A stretch of 64,000 nucleotides of DNA from Paraburkholderia lacunae (GCF_003353175.1 NZ_QHKS01000027.1:33181-97180); one strand, 5' to 3'; shown: positions 18,754-28,949, counted from the first letter of the stretch. Notes: generated by a model from the sequence alone, not told the origin. Numbers and translations are program-made.

Positions 18754-19905
18754 TTACACGGCGCGAACCTCGATTATCTTCGCTGCCTTCCCGGTGCGTT
18801 CAGCAAGGCGCGTGCGGTCCTTCACCGCACCGGCCAGCTGACCGCAGGCAGCATCGATATCATCGCCGCGTGTTTTGCGCACCGTGGTGACGACGCCAGC
18901 GTCCATCAGCACTTGTGCAAACCGTTTGATCTGTTCCGGCTTCGAGCGGATGAGACCCGATTCGGGGAACGGATTGAACGGAATCAGGTTGAATTTGCAC
19001 GGTACGTCGCGCGTGACGGCCAGCAATTCGCGCGCTTGCGCTTCGCTGTCGTTCACGCCGTCGAGCATGCAATATTCGAACGTAATGAAATCGCGCGGCG
19101 CGACTTTAAGATAGCGCTGGCAAGCCGCCATCAATTCGCGCAGCGGGTACTTCTTGTTCAGCGGCACCAGCATGTCGCGAAGCGGGTCGCTGGGCGCATG
19201 AAGCGATACCGCGAGCGCCACCGGGAGATCGGCCCCGAGCCGGTCCATCATCGGCACCACGCCCGAGGTGGACAACGTGACGCGCCGGCGCGACAGGCCG
19301 TACGCGTTGTCGTCGAGCATCAGGCGCATGGCGGGCACCACCGCGTCGTAATTCAGCAGCGGCTCGCCCATGCCCATCATCACGACGTTCGTGACGACGC
19401 GCTCGCCCTTGCCTTCGCCACCCGTAGCGCGGCCGCCGGCCGCGCCAAGCGACGCGCGCAGCGCAAACTCGGCCATGCGCAACTGGCCGATTATTTCGCC
19501 GGTGGTGAGATTGCGGGAGAAACCCTGTTTGCCGGTCGAACAGAAGCGGCAGTTGACCGCGCATCCGGCTTGCGACGACACGCACAGCGTGCCGCGCGTT
19601 TCTTCGGGGATGAAGACGGTTTCGACCGCGTTGCTGTTACCGACGTCGATCAGCCACTTGCGTGTGCCGTCGGTAGAAATATGGTCGCTGACGATGCCGG
19701 GCATCGAGATCGTCGCGCGCCCCTTGAGCTTTTCGCGCAAGGACTTCGCCAGATCGGTCATGCCGTCGAAGTCGGCAGCGTTGTACTGGTGAATCCAGCG
19801 CTGCAATTGTTTGGCGCGAAACGGCTTCTCGCCCAGGCTGTCGCAGTAAGCGACAAGCCCTTGGGCGTCGAGGTCGAGAAGGTTGACGGAGGGACTGCTC
19901 GTCAT
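18754..19905 (-). CDS. rlmN: 23S rRNA/tRNA adenine-C2 methyltransferase RlmN
   Basis: Radical-SAM enzyme that methylates A2503 of 23S rRNA and A37 of some tRNAs. The SAM-cluster motif CAVNCRFC gives Cys115, Cys119 and Cys122. GMGEPLLNYD and VALAVSLHAP are further family blocks. I chose the ATG of MTSSPSVNLLDL because AGGA stands six bases before it; the ATG five codons upstream has no ribosome binding site. The product is 383 residues. An 11-bp hairpin sits about 30 bases before the start. Confidence 0.96.
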   Translation of the reverse strand: MTSSPSVNLLDLDAQGLVAYCDSLGEKPFRAKQLQRWIHQYNAADFDGMTDLAKSLREKLKGRATISMPGIVSDHISTDGTRKWLIDVGNSNAVETVFIPEETRGTLCVSSQAGCAVNCRFCSTGKQGFSRNLTTGEIIGQLRMAEFALRASLGAAGGRATGGEGKGERVVTNVVMMGMGEPLLNYDAVVPAMRLMLDDNAYGLSRRRVTLSTSGVVPMMDRLGADLPVALAVSLHAPSDPLRDMLVPLNKKYPLRELMAACQRYLKVAPRDFITFEYCMLDGVNDSEAQARELLAVTRDVPCKFNLIPFNPFPESGLIRSKPEQIKRFAQVLMDAGVVTTVRKTRGDDIDAACGQLAGAVKDRTRLAERTGKAAKIIEVRAV

Positions 19906-19934
19906 ATCGAATCCTGCCATTTCAGTGCGAGACT

Positions 19935-19962
19935 GCGTTCATGCAACAAGCTGCATGAACGC
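19935..19962. repeat. Inverted repeat in the rlmN leader
   Basis: GCGTTCATGCA, six bases, then TGCATGAACGC: an 11-bp perfect stem without a following T-run. It lies between ndk and rlmN, close to the rlmN start. It could be an RNA hairpin in the leader or a dyad operator; neither is shown by sequence alone. Confidence 0.65.
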
Positions 19963-20115
19963 AATGCCGTTCGCGCCCATTCCTGCTGCTTTACCTTACT
20001 ACTTTGCCAGGCGATTCGTGCGATTAATCAAATCGGCTGCACAAATCGCGCGAAGCATCAACCAGGCGTTGACCAGACCCCTTAAGCAGGCCTCAAAACA
20101 GGCATCAACCGGCTA

Positions 20116-20541
20116 TTAACGCGAGTAGACATTCACTTGCGGGAAGAAGAATGCGACTTCGACAGCAGCCGTTTCAGCTGCGTCCGAACCGTGCACCGCA
20201 TTGGCGTCGATGCTGTCGGCGAAATCGGCACGGATCGTGCCCTTTTCCGCTTTCTTCGGGTCCGTTGCACCCATCAGGTCGCGGTGCTTCAGGATCGCGT
20301 TTTCGCCTTCCAGCACTTGCACGACCACCGGGCCCGAGATCATGAATTCGACCAGGTCCTTAAAGAACGGACGTGCAGCGTGCACGGCGTAGAACTTCTC
20401 TGCGTCGCCGCGCGACAGGTGAACCATGCGCGAAGCAATGATCTTCAGACCAGCGTTTTCGAAGCGGCTGTAGATCTGACCGATCACGTTCTTTGCCACT
20501 GCGTCCGGCTTGATAATCGACAGGGTGCGTTCGATCGCCAT
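20116..20541 (-). CDS. ndk: Nucleoside diphosphate kinase
   Basis: Transfers gamma-phosphate between nucleoside triphosphates and diphosphates. The 141 residues carry the catalytic His117 in NAVHGSDA and the N-terminal RTLSIIKPDAVAKN. It is the first gene of the minus-strand run toward rlmN and divergent from the Bax-inhibitor-like gene. Confidence 0.98.
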   Translation of the reverse strand: MAIERTLSIIKPDAVAKNVIGQIYSRFENAGLKIIASRMVHLSRGDAEKFYAVHAARPFFKDLVEFMISGPVVVQVLEGENAILKHRDLMGATDPKKAEKGTIRADFADSIDANAVHGSDAAETAAVEVAFFFPQVNVYSR

Positions 20542-20587
20542 AAAAACTCCAAAAAATTAAGAGGTTACAGATTTAAATGAATCCGCT

Positions 20588-20596
20588 ATTGTAGCA
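20588..20596 (-). promoter_or_regulatory. Candidate extended -10 promoter of ndk
   Basis: On the minus strand TGCTACAAT (TG, one base, TACAAT) lies about 50 bases before the ndk start. No good -35 hexamer is seen at 17 bases, so it would act as an extended -10 promoter. Confidence 0.45.
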
Positions 20597-20816
20597 TGTT
20601 CCCGTGTATGATTGCGATTGAACCCTTACAGCGCTGAAAGACTCCAAGCAGACCTGTCTGAATGCTGGTAGCGTAGGCCGTGTGGACATTTTCGGGACAT
20701 TGAAACTCCCCGCCTTCGCATCAATCTTAGGGATGGACACACTGCGACTGGCGGCCCAAATCCCGTCCGGCGCAGCACAACCACGATGCAACACGCTTCT
20801 GACGTAAGGAGAGACC

Positions 20817-21515
20817 ATGAACGAACATCCGTATAGCTTTGGCCGCACTGGCTCGGTCAGCACGGTCGAAACGCGCAACCGCGTACTACGGAACACCTAT
20901 TGGCTGCTCGCGCTGTCCATGATTCCGACAGTGCTCGGCGCGTGGGTTGGCGTAGCAACGGGTTTCTCGCTGTTCGCCGCCACCAGTCCCGCCATGAGCA
21001 TGCTGGCATTCTTCGCGATCGCCTTCGGCTTCATGTTCGCCATCCAGAAAACCAAAGACAGCGCAGCGGGCGTCTTCGTACTGCTCGGCTTCACGTTCTT
21101 CATGGGCCTGATGCTGTCGCGCATCCTGAGCTTCGTGCTTGGTTTTTCTAACGGCCCGTCGCTGATCATGCTCGCCTTTGGTGGCACTGGCGTGATCTTC
21201 GCGTCGATGGCAACGATCGCCACGGTCAGCAAGCGCGACTTCTCTGGCCTCAGCAAGTGGCTGTTCATGGGCGTGATCGTGCTGCTGCTGGCATCGGTCG
21301 CCAACGTGTTTCTCCATCTGCCGGCCCTGATGCTGACGGTCTCGGTGATGGCGATCGCGATCTTCTCGGCCTACATGCTATTTGACGTGCAGCGGGTGGT
21401 GAACGGCGGCGAAACGAATTACATCACCGCCACGCTCGCGATCTATCTGGATCTGTACAACGTGTTCGTCAACCTGCTTGCGCTGCTCGGCATCTTCGGC
21501 GGCAACCGCAACTAA
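20817..21515 (+). CDS. Bax inhibitor-1/YccA family membrane protein
   Basis: 232 residues with about seven hydrophobic segments, starting at VLRNTYWLLALSMIPTVLGA and ending with YLDLYNVFVNLLALLGIFGG, the typical C-terminal signature of the BI-1/YccA/YbhL family. In E. coli YccA interacts with FtsH; others of the family act as Ca2+ leak channels. It has a good ribosome binding site (AAGGAGAG before ATG). It is a single gene ending at a strong terminator. Confidence 0.93.
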   Translation: MNEHPYSFGRTGSVSTVETRNRVLRNTYWLLALSMIPTVLGAWVGVATGFSLFAATSPAMSMLAFFAIAFGFMFAIQKTKDSAAGVFVLLGFTFFMGLMLSRILSFVLGFSNGPSLIMLAFGGTGVIFASMATIATVSKRDFSGLSKWLFMGVIVLLLASVANVFLHLPALMLTVSVMAIAIFSAYMLFDVQRVVNGGETNYITATLAIYLDLYNVFVNLLALLGIFGGNRN

Positions 21516-21555
21516 GGCCTGACCTCGAGGCGTGGCGCGGGAAGCACCCGCCTCA

Positions 21556-21593
21556 AAAAACGCCCATGACGATTGCTCGTCATGGGCGTTTTT
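21556..21593. terminator. Bidirectional terminator, 17-bp stem
   Basis: A perfect 17-bp stem with a TTGC loop, flanked by A-run and T-run, so it works on both strands. It lies between the convergent BI-1-like gene and the MBL hydrolase gene. Confidence 0.92.
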
Positions 21594-21658
21594 CTTTGCG
21601 CGGCGTCGCATCAGACATTACTCAAGGCATCGCCAGCCCCATCCGATTGATTCAAGGC

Positions 21659-22432
21659 TCACAGACTCAGCCAGGCAAAGCCGTCATCCTGCGAAGCCAC
21701 TACCACTTCGGTCGGCGCCGCACCCAGCACACCCGCCATCGCGGCTTGCGCCAGCTCCGGCAAGTTGTTCTGCTGACTTAGATGCGCAGCGACCAGATGG
21801 CGCAAGTGTGAACGGTCGAGCGAAGCCAGAATTTCAGCCGCCGCGTCGTTGTTCAGATGCCCATGATTGCCGCCGATGCGCGCCTTCAGCGACTGCGGAT
21901 AGCGACTGCCCGCCAGCATCCGCACGTCGTGATTGCATTCGAGCACTAGCGCGTCGCAACCGCTCAGTACGGCACTGATGTGCGGCGTCGAGGTACCGAC
22001 GTCGGTCAGCACGCCGAGCCGGCTTGCACCATTGGAGAGCACGTATTGCAGCGGCTCGCGAGCGTCGTGAGGAACGGTGTAAGGCAGGATGCTGAGGTCG
22101 CCGATCGCCACCGCTTCGTCGCCCCACAGCACCTGCAGGTCGACATCGGCCTCGTCCGCGCCCACCGCGCGGGCGGTGCCCCAGCTCATATACAGCGGAA
22201 TCGACCACTTGCGCGCCAGCGTTAGCGCGCTGCCAATGTGGTCGCTGTGTTCATGCGTAATCAGAATGGCATCGAGGCCTTCGACGCCAGTGCCGAGCCG
22301 CGTCAAGCGCCGCTCGACTTCCTTGGCCGAAAAGCCGCAGTCGAGCAGCACACGCGTCGTGGTCGCGCCGCTTTGCGCCTCCACAAGCAGCGCATTGCCT
22401 TCACTGCCGCTGCCGAGACTGGCGAACCGCAC
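21659..22432 (-). CDS. MBL-fold metallo-hydrolase (YycJ/WalJ-like)
   Basis: 257-residue metallo-beta-lactamase-fold protein with the metal motif THEHSDHIGS (His60, His62, Asp64, His65) and the N-terminal FASLGSGSEGNALLVE typical of the YycJ-like group, some of which are DNA exonucleases. It starts with GTG. It is separated from bamC by seven bases, so it is the last gene of the dapA-bamC unit. The substrate is not known. Confidence 0.88.
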   Translation of the reverse strand: MRFASLGSGSEGNALLVEAQSGATTTRVLLDCGFSAKEVERRLTRLGTGVEGLDAILITHEHSDHIGSALTLARKWSIPLYMSWGTARAVGADEADVDLQVLWGDEAVAIGDLSILPYTVPHDAREPLQYVLSNGASRLGVLTDVGTSTPHISAVLSGCDALVLECNHDVRMLAGSRYPQSLKARIGGNHGHLNNDAAAEILASLDRSHLRHLVAAHLSQQNNLPELAQAAMAGVLGAAPTEVVVASQDDGFAWLSL

Positions 22433-22439
22433 GTCCCGC

Positions 22440-23579
22440 TTAGTTCAGTTGCGCGTGCAGCAGCGACACGATGCGCTGCGCGTCGGACGAGTTATCCACC
22501 TGCCCGTTCGCGTCCAGTACCGCAACCTGCGTTACCGTGTCGCCCTTCGAGCGGACGTTGACGAGGAATTCCTGAGCCGGTTTCTTCGACGAATTGCCGC
22601 TGTAGAACAGCTTGCCCAAGATCCCTTCCTTCTTCAGTTCCTGCATCGAATCCGCGTAGCGCACGTAGTAGATGCCCTTTGCGCGATCGCGGTTGTCCAC
22701 GGTGAAGTTGGTGCGATCGAGTGCGAGACCCACGCGCAGCCATGCGCGGTCGAACGATTCCTGCAGGTCGAGCGTCGATGCGCCCGCGCTCTGGTCGATC
22801 GTGGCCGGTGCGGAAGCCGAGCGTGCATCGGTCAACAACTGCTTCGATTGGGCTTCGGTCAGGCCGAACTTCTGCATCAGCTTGGTGAGGAACAGTGCTT
22901 CGAGCGCCGGATCGCGCGGACGCTCTTCCCAACGCGACGACGTCTTGTCCTGGCCCGTCAGCATTTCTTCCATCGCGCTATGCGTGATCGAAATGTCGGT
23001 GGTAGCGGACGGCCCGCGCGACACCAACGTGCGGAAGCTGTCGCGGGTGCCCGACGAGTACGCGAAGTCGATCACCTTGCCGACGGTGCGGCGGAACCAG
23101 TCGTCCGGAATATTGGCGCGGTTTTCAGCCCAGTCGGTCGTCATGATGCCGGTGGCCGGCGCATCCGTTTTCAGCGCAAAGCCGTTTTCCTGCCAGAACT
23201 CCTGCAGTTGCGACCACAGTTGTTCCGGCGAGCGCCCGTCGACCACCAGCCAGCGGCGATCGCCGTCGCGTTCGATGTGCATGCCGAGCGGGTCTTGCGC
23301 AGTCGGCTGGCCTTCGGTGGTGTTGCCGGCTGCCGTCACCGCACGTTGCGTCGCGCCACCCAGTGCGAGGTTGGCAGGTGGAGCAACGTAGCGCTGATCG
23401 GTCGGCGTGGTGCTCAGATCGCCCGGAACGGCCAGCGGCGGCGCGCTGCCCGCGCCCTTGTAGTTGACGCGGTCGGAAGCAAACCAGTCGTTCAGCGTGT
23501 CACAGCCGGCGAGCGTCGTGAGGGCAAGCGCCAGCGCCGCCATGCGGGTTGCGTGGAGGGAAAGTGCGGAACGTTTCAT
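22440..23579 (-). CDS. bamC: Outer-membrane assembly lipoprotein BamC
   Basis: Lipoprotein of the BAM complex. The start at MKRSALSLHATRM gives a signal peptide with lipobox TTLAGC and Cys26; AGGA stands just before the ATG. The NlpB/DapX-type domains follow (RRWLVVDGRSPEQLWSQLQ and, near the C terminus, QEFLVNVRSKGDTVTQVAVL). At 379 residues it is in the family range. It lies directly after dapA, as in E. coli. Confidence 0.93.
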   Translation of the reverse strand: MKRSALSLHATRMAALALALTTLAGCDTLNDWFASDRVNYKGAGSAPPLAVPGDLSTTPTDQRYVAPPANLALGGATQRAVTAAGNTTEGQPTAQDPLGMHIERDGDRRWLVVDGRSPEQLWSQLQEFWQENGFALKTDAPATGIMTTDWAENRANIPDDWFRRTVGKVIDFAYSSGTRDSFRTLVSRGPSATTDISITHSAMEEMLTGQDKTSSRWEERPRDPALEALFLTKLMQKFGLTEAQSKQLLTDARSASAPATIDQSAGASTLDLQESFDRAWLRVGLALDRTNFTVDNRDRAKGIYYVRYADSMQELKKEGILGKLFYSGNSSKKPAQEFLVNVRSKGDTVTQVAVLDANGQVDNSSDAQRIVSLLHAQLN

Positions 23580-23716
23580 GAGGTCCTTCGTGATGCTGGA
23601 ACGCGGTGCCTGGTTCAGTGTGCCGGGAACGTGGGCTGGATCGACGTCGGTTAAGGGAGTGCCGGTGGGCAGTCTTTCTCGGATTGGCGCTGGCGGGGCT
23701 GCGGCTCTGAGTCCGC

Positions 23717-24655
<939 letters not shown>

Positions 24656-24698
24656 GAAACGCCATGAATTTGATCAGGTAAACCGCGATTGTAGCGGA

Positions 24699-25310
24699 TT
24701 AGCCAGCCAACTCGTAACAAGGCGGGGGTGTCGCCTCTGTAAGGCTGTCTGAGCGTTCCGCCCCCAGAACTGCACAGATCCGCTGGACGTAAGCCGGGCG
24801 TGGCTGCGCGAGGAAACCGTCCTGAAAAGCGACCACGCGAAGGTGGCCGCGCACCACGTCGAGCAGCTCGCCGGGTGCGAGCAAAAACGCCGGATTAGAC
24901 GGTTTGCCGACCCTTTCGTTGCCTTGCGCAAAGGTCTCGTAAACCAGTACGCCGCCCGGCGCGAGCGAGCGTAAAAGCTGTGGGAAAAGTGGCCGATGCA
25001 GGTAGTTCGTGACCACGACCGCGGCGAATTTCGCGCTGTCGGGCAACGGCCACGCGGCGCCTTCGATATCCGCCGCGAGCGTGGTAATGAGCGGCTCGTC
25101 GCGCATCGTGTCGAGCGCAGCCGCATCGCGGTCGAGAGCGGTCACCGGATGACCCAGCGACGCGAAAAACCGCGCGTGCCGCCCCGCTCCGGACGCGACG
25201 TCGAGCACCGCGCCGCCCGCCGCGACCAGATGCGCCCAATGGCACACCCAGCGCGACGGTTCGCCGATTCCGTGCGATGCAGTGTGCGGCGCGGCGACGC
25301 GAGTGCTCAT
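24699..25310 (-). CDS. Class I SAM-dependent methyltransferase
   Basis: 203-residue methyltransferase with motif I VLDVASGAGRHARFFA and downstream ALDRDAAALDTM. FAAVVVTNYLHRPLFPQLL and LAPGGVLVYETFA are the later motifs; the general type is Tellurite-resistance/TehB-like. The substrate is unknown. I placed the start at the ATG of MSTRVAAPHTA; an upstream GTG would add five residues. It follows trpS closely. Confidence 0.82.
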   Translation of the reverse strand: MSTRVAAPHTASHGIGEPSRWVCHWAHLVAAGGAVLDVASGAGRHARFFASLGHPVTALDRDAAALDTMRDEPLITTLAADIEGAAWPLPDSAKFAAVVVTNYLHRPLFPQLLRSLAPGGVLVYETFAQGNERVGKPSNPAFLLAPGELLDVVRGHLRVVAFQDGFLAQPRPAYVQRICAVLGAERSDSLTEATPPPCYELAG

Positions 25311-25326
25311 CACGCTGGCGTGCACA

Positions 25327-26529
25327 TCAGCTATACGACAGGCCCATCGCCTCGCGCACGTCGCGCATCGTTTCCGTGGCGAACTTGCGGGCTTTGTCGC
25401 AGCCGTCGGCGACGATCGCGCGCAACAGCGACGGATCGTCCATGTACTTCTGCGCGCGCTCGAGCATCGGCTGCTGTTCGCGCAGGATACCTTCGATCAC
25501 CGGCTGCTTGCACTCGAGGCAACCGATCCCAGCCGAGCGGCAGCCCTTCTGCACCCATTCGTGCGTGGCTTCGTCCGTGTAGACCTGATGCAGCTGCCAC
25601 ACCGGACACTTGTCCGGATCGCCCGGGTCGGTGCGGCGCACGCGCGCGGGGTCGGTCGGCATGGTGCGGACCTTCTTCGTGATCGTTTCCGCGTCTTCGC
25701 GCAGGCCGATCGTATTGCCGTACGACTTCGACATCTTCTGGCCATCGAGACCCGGCATGCGCGACGCCTCCGTCAGCATGGCCTGCGGCTCGACCAGAAT
25801 GATCTTGCGCGAACCTTCGAGGTAGCCGAACAGGCGCTCACGATCGTTCATCGACAGGCTTTGCGACTCCTGCAGCATCGCTCGCGCCTGTTCGAGCGCT
25901 TCGTCATCGCCTTCCTGCTGATAGGCGTTGCGCAGCTCGTGATAGAGCTTGGCGCGCTTGCCGCCGAGCTTCTTCGCCGCTTCATTGGCCTTTTCTTCGA
26001 AGCCCGGCTCGCGGCCGTACAAATAGTTGAAACGGCGCGCGATTTCACGCGTCATTTCGACGTGCGGCACCTGATCCTCGCCGACCGGCACGAGCGAGCC
26101 GCGATACAGCAGAATGTCCGCCGCCATCAACACGGGATAGCCGAGGAAGCCGTAAGTGGACAGATCCTTGTCCTTCAGCTTCTCCATCTGCTCCTTGTAG
26201 GTCGGCACGCGTTCGAGCCAGCCGAGCGGCGTGCTCATGCCGAGCAGCAACGCCAGTTCAGCATGCTCGGGCACCTTGCTCTGGATGAACAGCGTAGCCT
26301 GCGCCGGATCGATGCCGGAGGCGAGCCAGTCGATCAGCACATCCCAGACGTTCTTTTCGATCACTTCGGGCGTTTCATAGTGCGTCGTCAGCGCGTGCCA
26401 ATCGACCACGCAGAAGAAACACGGGTATTCGGACTGCAGCCGCACCCAGTTTTTCAGCACGCCGTGGTAGTGGCCGAGGTGCAGCGACCCGGTGGGCCGC
26501 ATGCCGGAGAAGATACGGTCTGGGAACAT
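25327..26529 (-). CDS. trpS: Tryptophanyl-tRNA synthetase with insertion and Cys motif
   Basis: Class I synthetase. The HIGH-type motif is HLGH at 17-20 and KMSKS at 265-269. The 400 residues exceed E. coli TrpRS (334). A charged, helical segment at about 175-240 appears inserted. Four cysteines (308, 330, 337, 340) have the spacing C-x21-C-x6-C-x2-C near the C-terminal anticodon-binding part, resembling the [4Fe-4S] motif known in Thermotoga TrpRS. It lies six bases after the M50 protease gene. Confidence 0.95.
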   Translation of the reverse strand: MFPDRIFSGMRPTGSLHLGHYHGVLKNWVRLQSEYPCFFCVVDWHALTTHYETPEVIEKNVWDVLIDWLASGIDPAQATLFIQSKVPEHAELALLLGMSTPLGWLERVPTYKEQMEKLKDKDLSTYGFLGYPVLMAADILLYRGSLVPVGEDQVPHVEMTREIARRFNYLYGREPGFEEKANEAAKKLGGKRAKLYHELRNAYQQEGDDEALEQARAMLQESQSLSMNDRERLFGYLEGSRKIILVEPQAMLTEASRMPGLDGQKMSKSYGNTIGLREDAETITKKVRTMPTDPARVRRTDPGDPDKCPVWQLHQVYTDEATHEWVQKGCRSAGIGCLECKQPVIEGILREQQPMLERAQKYMDDPSLLRAIVADGCDKARKFATETMRDVREAMGLSYS

Positions 26530-26535
26530 GATTAT

Positions 26536-27198
26536 TTAGAAAAGCGAAACAAGTGGGGTCAGAATTGCGGTGATCGCAGCGTAGCCGAGCGTAACGAGCG
26601 GGCTCAGCCAATAACGCGTGAGCGTGCCCGTCATCACCAGCGCCATCACGATGAAAAATCCGTACGGCTCGAGGCGCGACAGCGCGATCGATTGACGCGG
26701 CGGCAACAGCGCCATCAGCACGCGGCCGCCGTCCAGCGGCGGCAAAGGAAACAGGTTGAGCACGCCGAGCACGAGGTTCACGCCGACGCCGGCCGCGGCC
26801 ATGCGCGTGAAGAACGGTTCGTCGACGCTCAGCACAGCAAGCGCGACGCCGAACAGACCCCACACCAGCGCCTGCACGAAATTGCACAGCGGGCCGGCCG
26901 CCGCGACCCACAGACTGCCCCAGCGCGGATTACGCAGATTGCCGAAGGCGACCGGTACGGGCTTCGCGTAACCGAACATGAACGCGCCGCTGGTCGCGAA
27001 GTACAGGAGCAAGGGAATCGCTATCGTGCCAAGCGGATCGATATGCCGCATCGGATTGAGGGAGACGCGGCCAAGCACGTACGCGGTATTGTCGCCGAGC
27101 CAGCGCGCCACGTAGCCATGCGCGGCTTCATGCAGCGTGATCGCGAAAATCACCGGCAACGCGTATACCGCAATGGTCTGTATCAGGGAAGAATCCAT
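26536..27198 (-). CDS. Site-2-protease-like M50 metalloprotease
   Basis: Integral membrane protease of 220 residues with the zinc motif HEAAH (His23, Glu24, His27) in the first membrane helix and the second conserved motif NLFPLPPLDGGRVL. It belongs to the short S2P/SpoIVFB group without a PDZ domain. The substrate is unknown. It sits between the YrdC-family gene and trpS, a neighbourhood common in beta-proteobacteria. Confidence 0.9.
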   Translation of the reverse strand: MDSSLIQTIAVYALPVIFAITLHEAAHGYVARWLGDNTAYVLGRVSLNPMRHIDPLGTIAIPLLLYFATSGAFMFGYAKPVPVAFGNLRNPRWGSLWVAAAGPLCNFVQALVWGLFGVALAVLSVDEPFFTRMAAAGVGVNLVLGVLNLFPLPPLDGGRVLMALLPPRQSIALSRLEPYGFFIVMALVMTGTLTRYWLSPLVTLGYAAITAILTPLVSLF

Positions 27199-27245
27199 AA
27201 CTCGTTATTGTAACAACGCGATGGCGTGCGTCAGTCCGCTTTCGC

Positions 27246-27881
27246 TTAAGCCGTCTCTTCGAGACCGAACGGCGCGAGAGAGCCGCGCCCTGCCCGCACC
27301 AGCACTGGTTCGGGGCCGGTCAGATCGATCACGGTGGATGGCTCGCACACGCACGCGCCGCCGTCGATCACCAGATCGAGCTGCTTTTCCAGGCGTGCGC
27401 GGATTTCTTCCGGGTCATTCAGCGGCCGGGTTTCGCCCGGCATGACCAGTGTCGAGCCGAGCAGCGGCTGGCCGAGTTCTTCGAGAATCGCGAGCGTGAT
27501 CGCGTGATCCGGCACCCGCAGCCCGATCGTCTTGCGCGACGGATGCGACAGGCGCCGCGGCACTTCCTTGGTGGCCTGCAGCACGAACACATAAGGCCCG
27601 GGCGTCACCGATCTGATCAGCCGGAACTGGCGGTTATCCACCATCGCGAAGTTCGCCAGCTCCGACAGGTCGCGCACCAGCAGCGACAGTAATTGCTTCT
27701 CGTCGAGACCGCGAATCCGCCGCAGACGCTCGACCGCGTCCTTGTCGTCGAGATGACAGGCGAGCGCGTAGCTCGAATCGGTCGGCAACGCGACGACGCC
27801 GCCGTCGTTGATGATCTGCGCGGCCTGCTTGACGAGGCGCGGCTGCGGATTGTCCGGGTGAAGCCGAAAGTATTGGGACAT
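27246..27881 (-). CDS. YciO-type Sua5/YrdC family protein
   Basis: 211-residue YrdC-fold protein. Family motifs are GGVVALPTDSSYALACHLDD, KQLLSLLVRDLSELANF, TPGPYVFVLQATKEVPRR and KTIGLRVPDH. YrdC and Sua5 make threonylcarbamoyl-adenylate for tRNA; YciO is a paralogue with weaker or different activity. The sequence fits YciO more closely. The start at ATG (MSQYFRLHPDNP) was chosen over an upstream GTG. As in E. coli, it lies next to the PHP-domain gene. Confidence 0.88.
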   Translation of the reverse strand: MSQYFRLHPDNPQPRLVKQAAQIINDGGVVALPTDSSYALACHLDDKDAVERLRRIRGLDEKQLLSLLVRDLSELANFAMVDNRQFRLIRSVTPGPYVFVLQATKEVPRRLSHPSRKTIGLRVPDHAITLAILEELGQPLLGSTLVMPGETRPLNDPEEIRARLEKQLDLVIDGGACVCEPSTVIDLTGPEPVLVRAGRGSLAPFGLEETA

Positions 27882-28001
27882 GATGACTAGCTGACTCACG
27901 ATCGCTACAGCGGGTCGCTACAGCGCGGAAATGGACGGGGGGCGCACACGCCCGGGATGACGGCTGCTTCACGTGACGTGCCGCCGTGGCACGGCGCGCG
28001 G

Positions 28002-28832
28002 TCACAGCCAGCGTTCCCAGACGGGCTTGAGGTCGGAGGGCAGCGGCGGCAGCGAGCCGAGTTCGACGCGGCCCTCGCCGGGCGCGTGAAAATCCGAACC
28101 GCGCGAGGCCTCGAAGCCGAACCGGCGCGCCACATCCGCGTATTCGCGATATTGATCCGGCGTGTGGCTGCCCGTCACCACTTCGATCGCCTTGCCGCCC
28201 AGATCGATGAATTCGGCGAAAAACGCATCGAATTCGACCGGCGTGTACGCATAACGGCCCGGATGCGCGACGATCGCCTCGCCGCCTGCCGTCCGGATCC
28301 AGCCGACCGCGTCAGCCAGTTTGGCCCAGCGATGCGGCACGTAGCCGGGCTTGCCGTCGCCGAGATAGCGGGTGAACACGTCTTGCGTGGAGCTCGCGTA
28401 CCCGCTTTCGACCATGAAGCGCGCGAAGTGCGTGCGCGAAATCATGTCCGGGTTGGAGACGTACTTCAGCGCGCCCTCGTAGGCATCCGGAATACCGAGC
28501 GTGGCGAGCTGCTCGCCGATCGCTTCCGCACGCGCGGCGCGGCCGTTGCGCGTGCGCGCGAGGCCGTCGATCAACGTCGCATTGGTTGGATCGATGCCGA
28601 GGCCGACGATGTGCACCGTGCGCGAAGCCCACGTCACCGAAATCTCCACGCCGCTCAGATAGCCCATGCCGAGCCCTTCGGCCGTGCAGCGCGCCTCGTG
28701 CTGGCCGCCGAGTTCGTCGTGGTCGGTCAAGGCCCACAGCGTCACGCCGCCCGCGTGCGCGCGGCGCGCGACATCGGCCGGCGCGAACTGGCCGTCGGAG
28801 ACGGTGGAGTGGCAGTGGAGGTCAGCGTTCAT
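28002..28832 (-). CDS. PHP-domain phosphatase (RnmV/TrpH/YciV-like)
   Basis: 276-residue PHP metallo-phosphoesterase. Metal ligands are in NADLHCHSTVSDG (His6, His8) and in LTDHDELGGQ; further on are HPGRYAYTP and GSDFHAPGEGRVELG. Characterised members hydrolyse 3',5'-nucleoside bisphosphates and trim 5' ends of small RNAs. It is paired with the YciO-type gene, the same pair seen beside trp genes in enterobacteria. Confidence 0.9.
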   Translation of the reverse strand: MNADLHCHSTVSDGQFAPADVARRAHAGGVTLWALTDHDELGGQHEARCTAEGLGMGYLSGVEISVTWASRTVHIVGLGIDPTNATLIDGLARTRNGRAARAEAIGEQLATLGIPDAYEGALKYVSNPDMISRTHFARFMVESGYASSTQDVFTRYLGDGKPGYVPHRWAKLADAVGWIRTAGGEAIVAHPGRYAYTPVEFDAFFAEFIDLGGKAIEVVTGSHTPDQYREYADVARRFGFEASRGSDFHAPGEGRVELGSLPPLPSDLKPVWERWL

Positions 28833-28949
28833 CAGTGTCTTGAAAAGGTTCTGCGGCCATTTTACTGCAACGCAGTAAGCGGCCGCAGAGCTATCTCTCG
28901 TAGCCGACCCGATTCGCTGAAGTTTTTGCAGAAGGTTTTTGTAAAGAAG

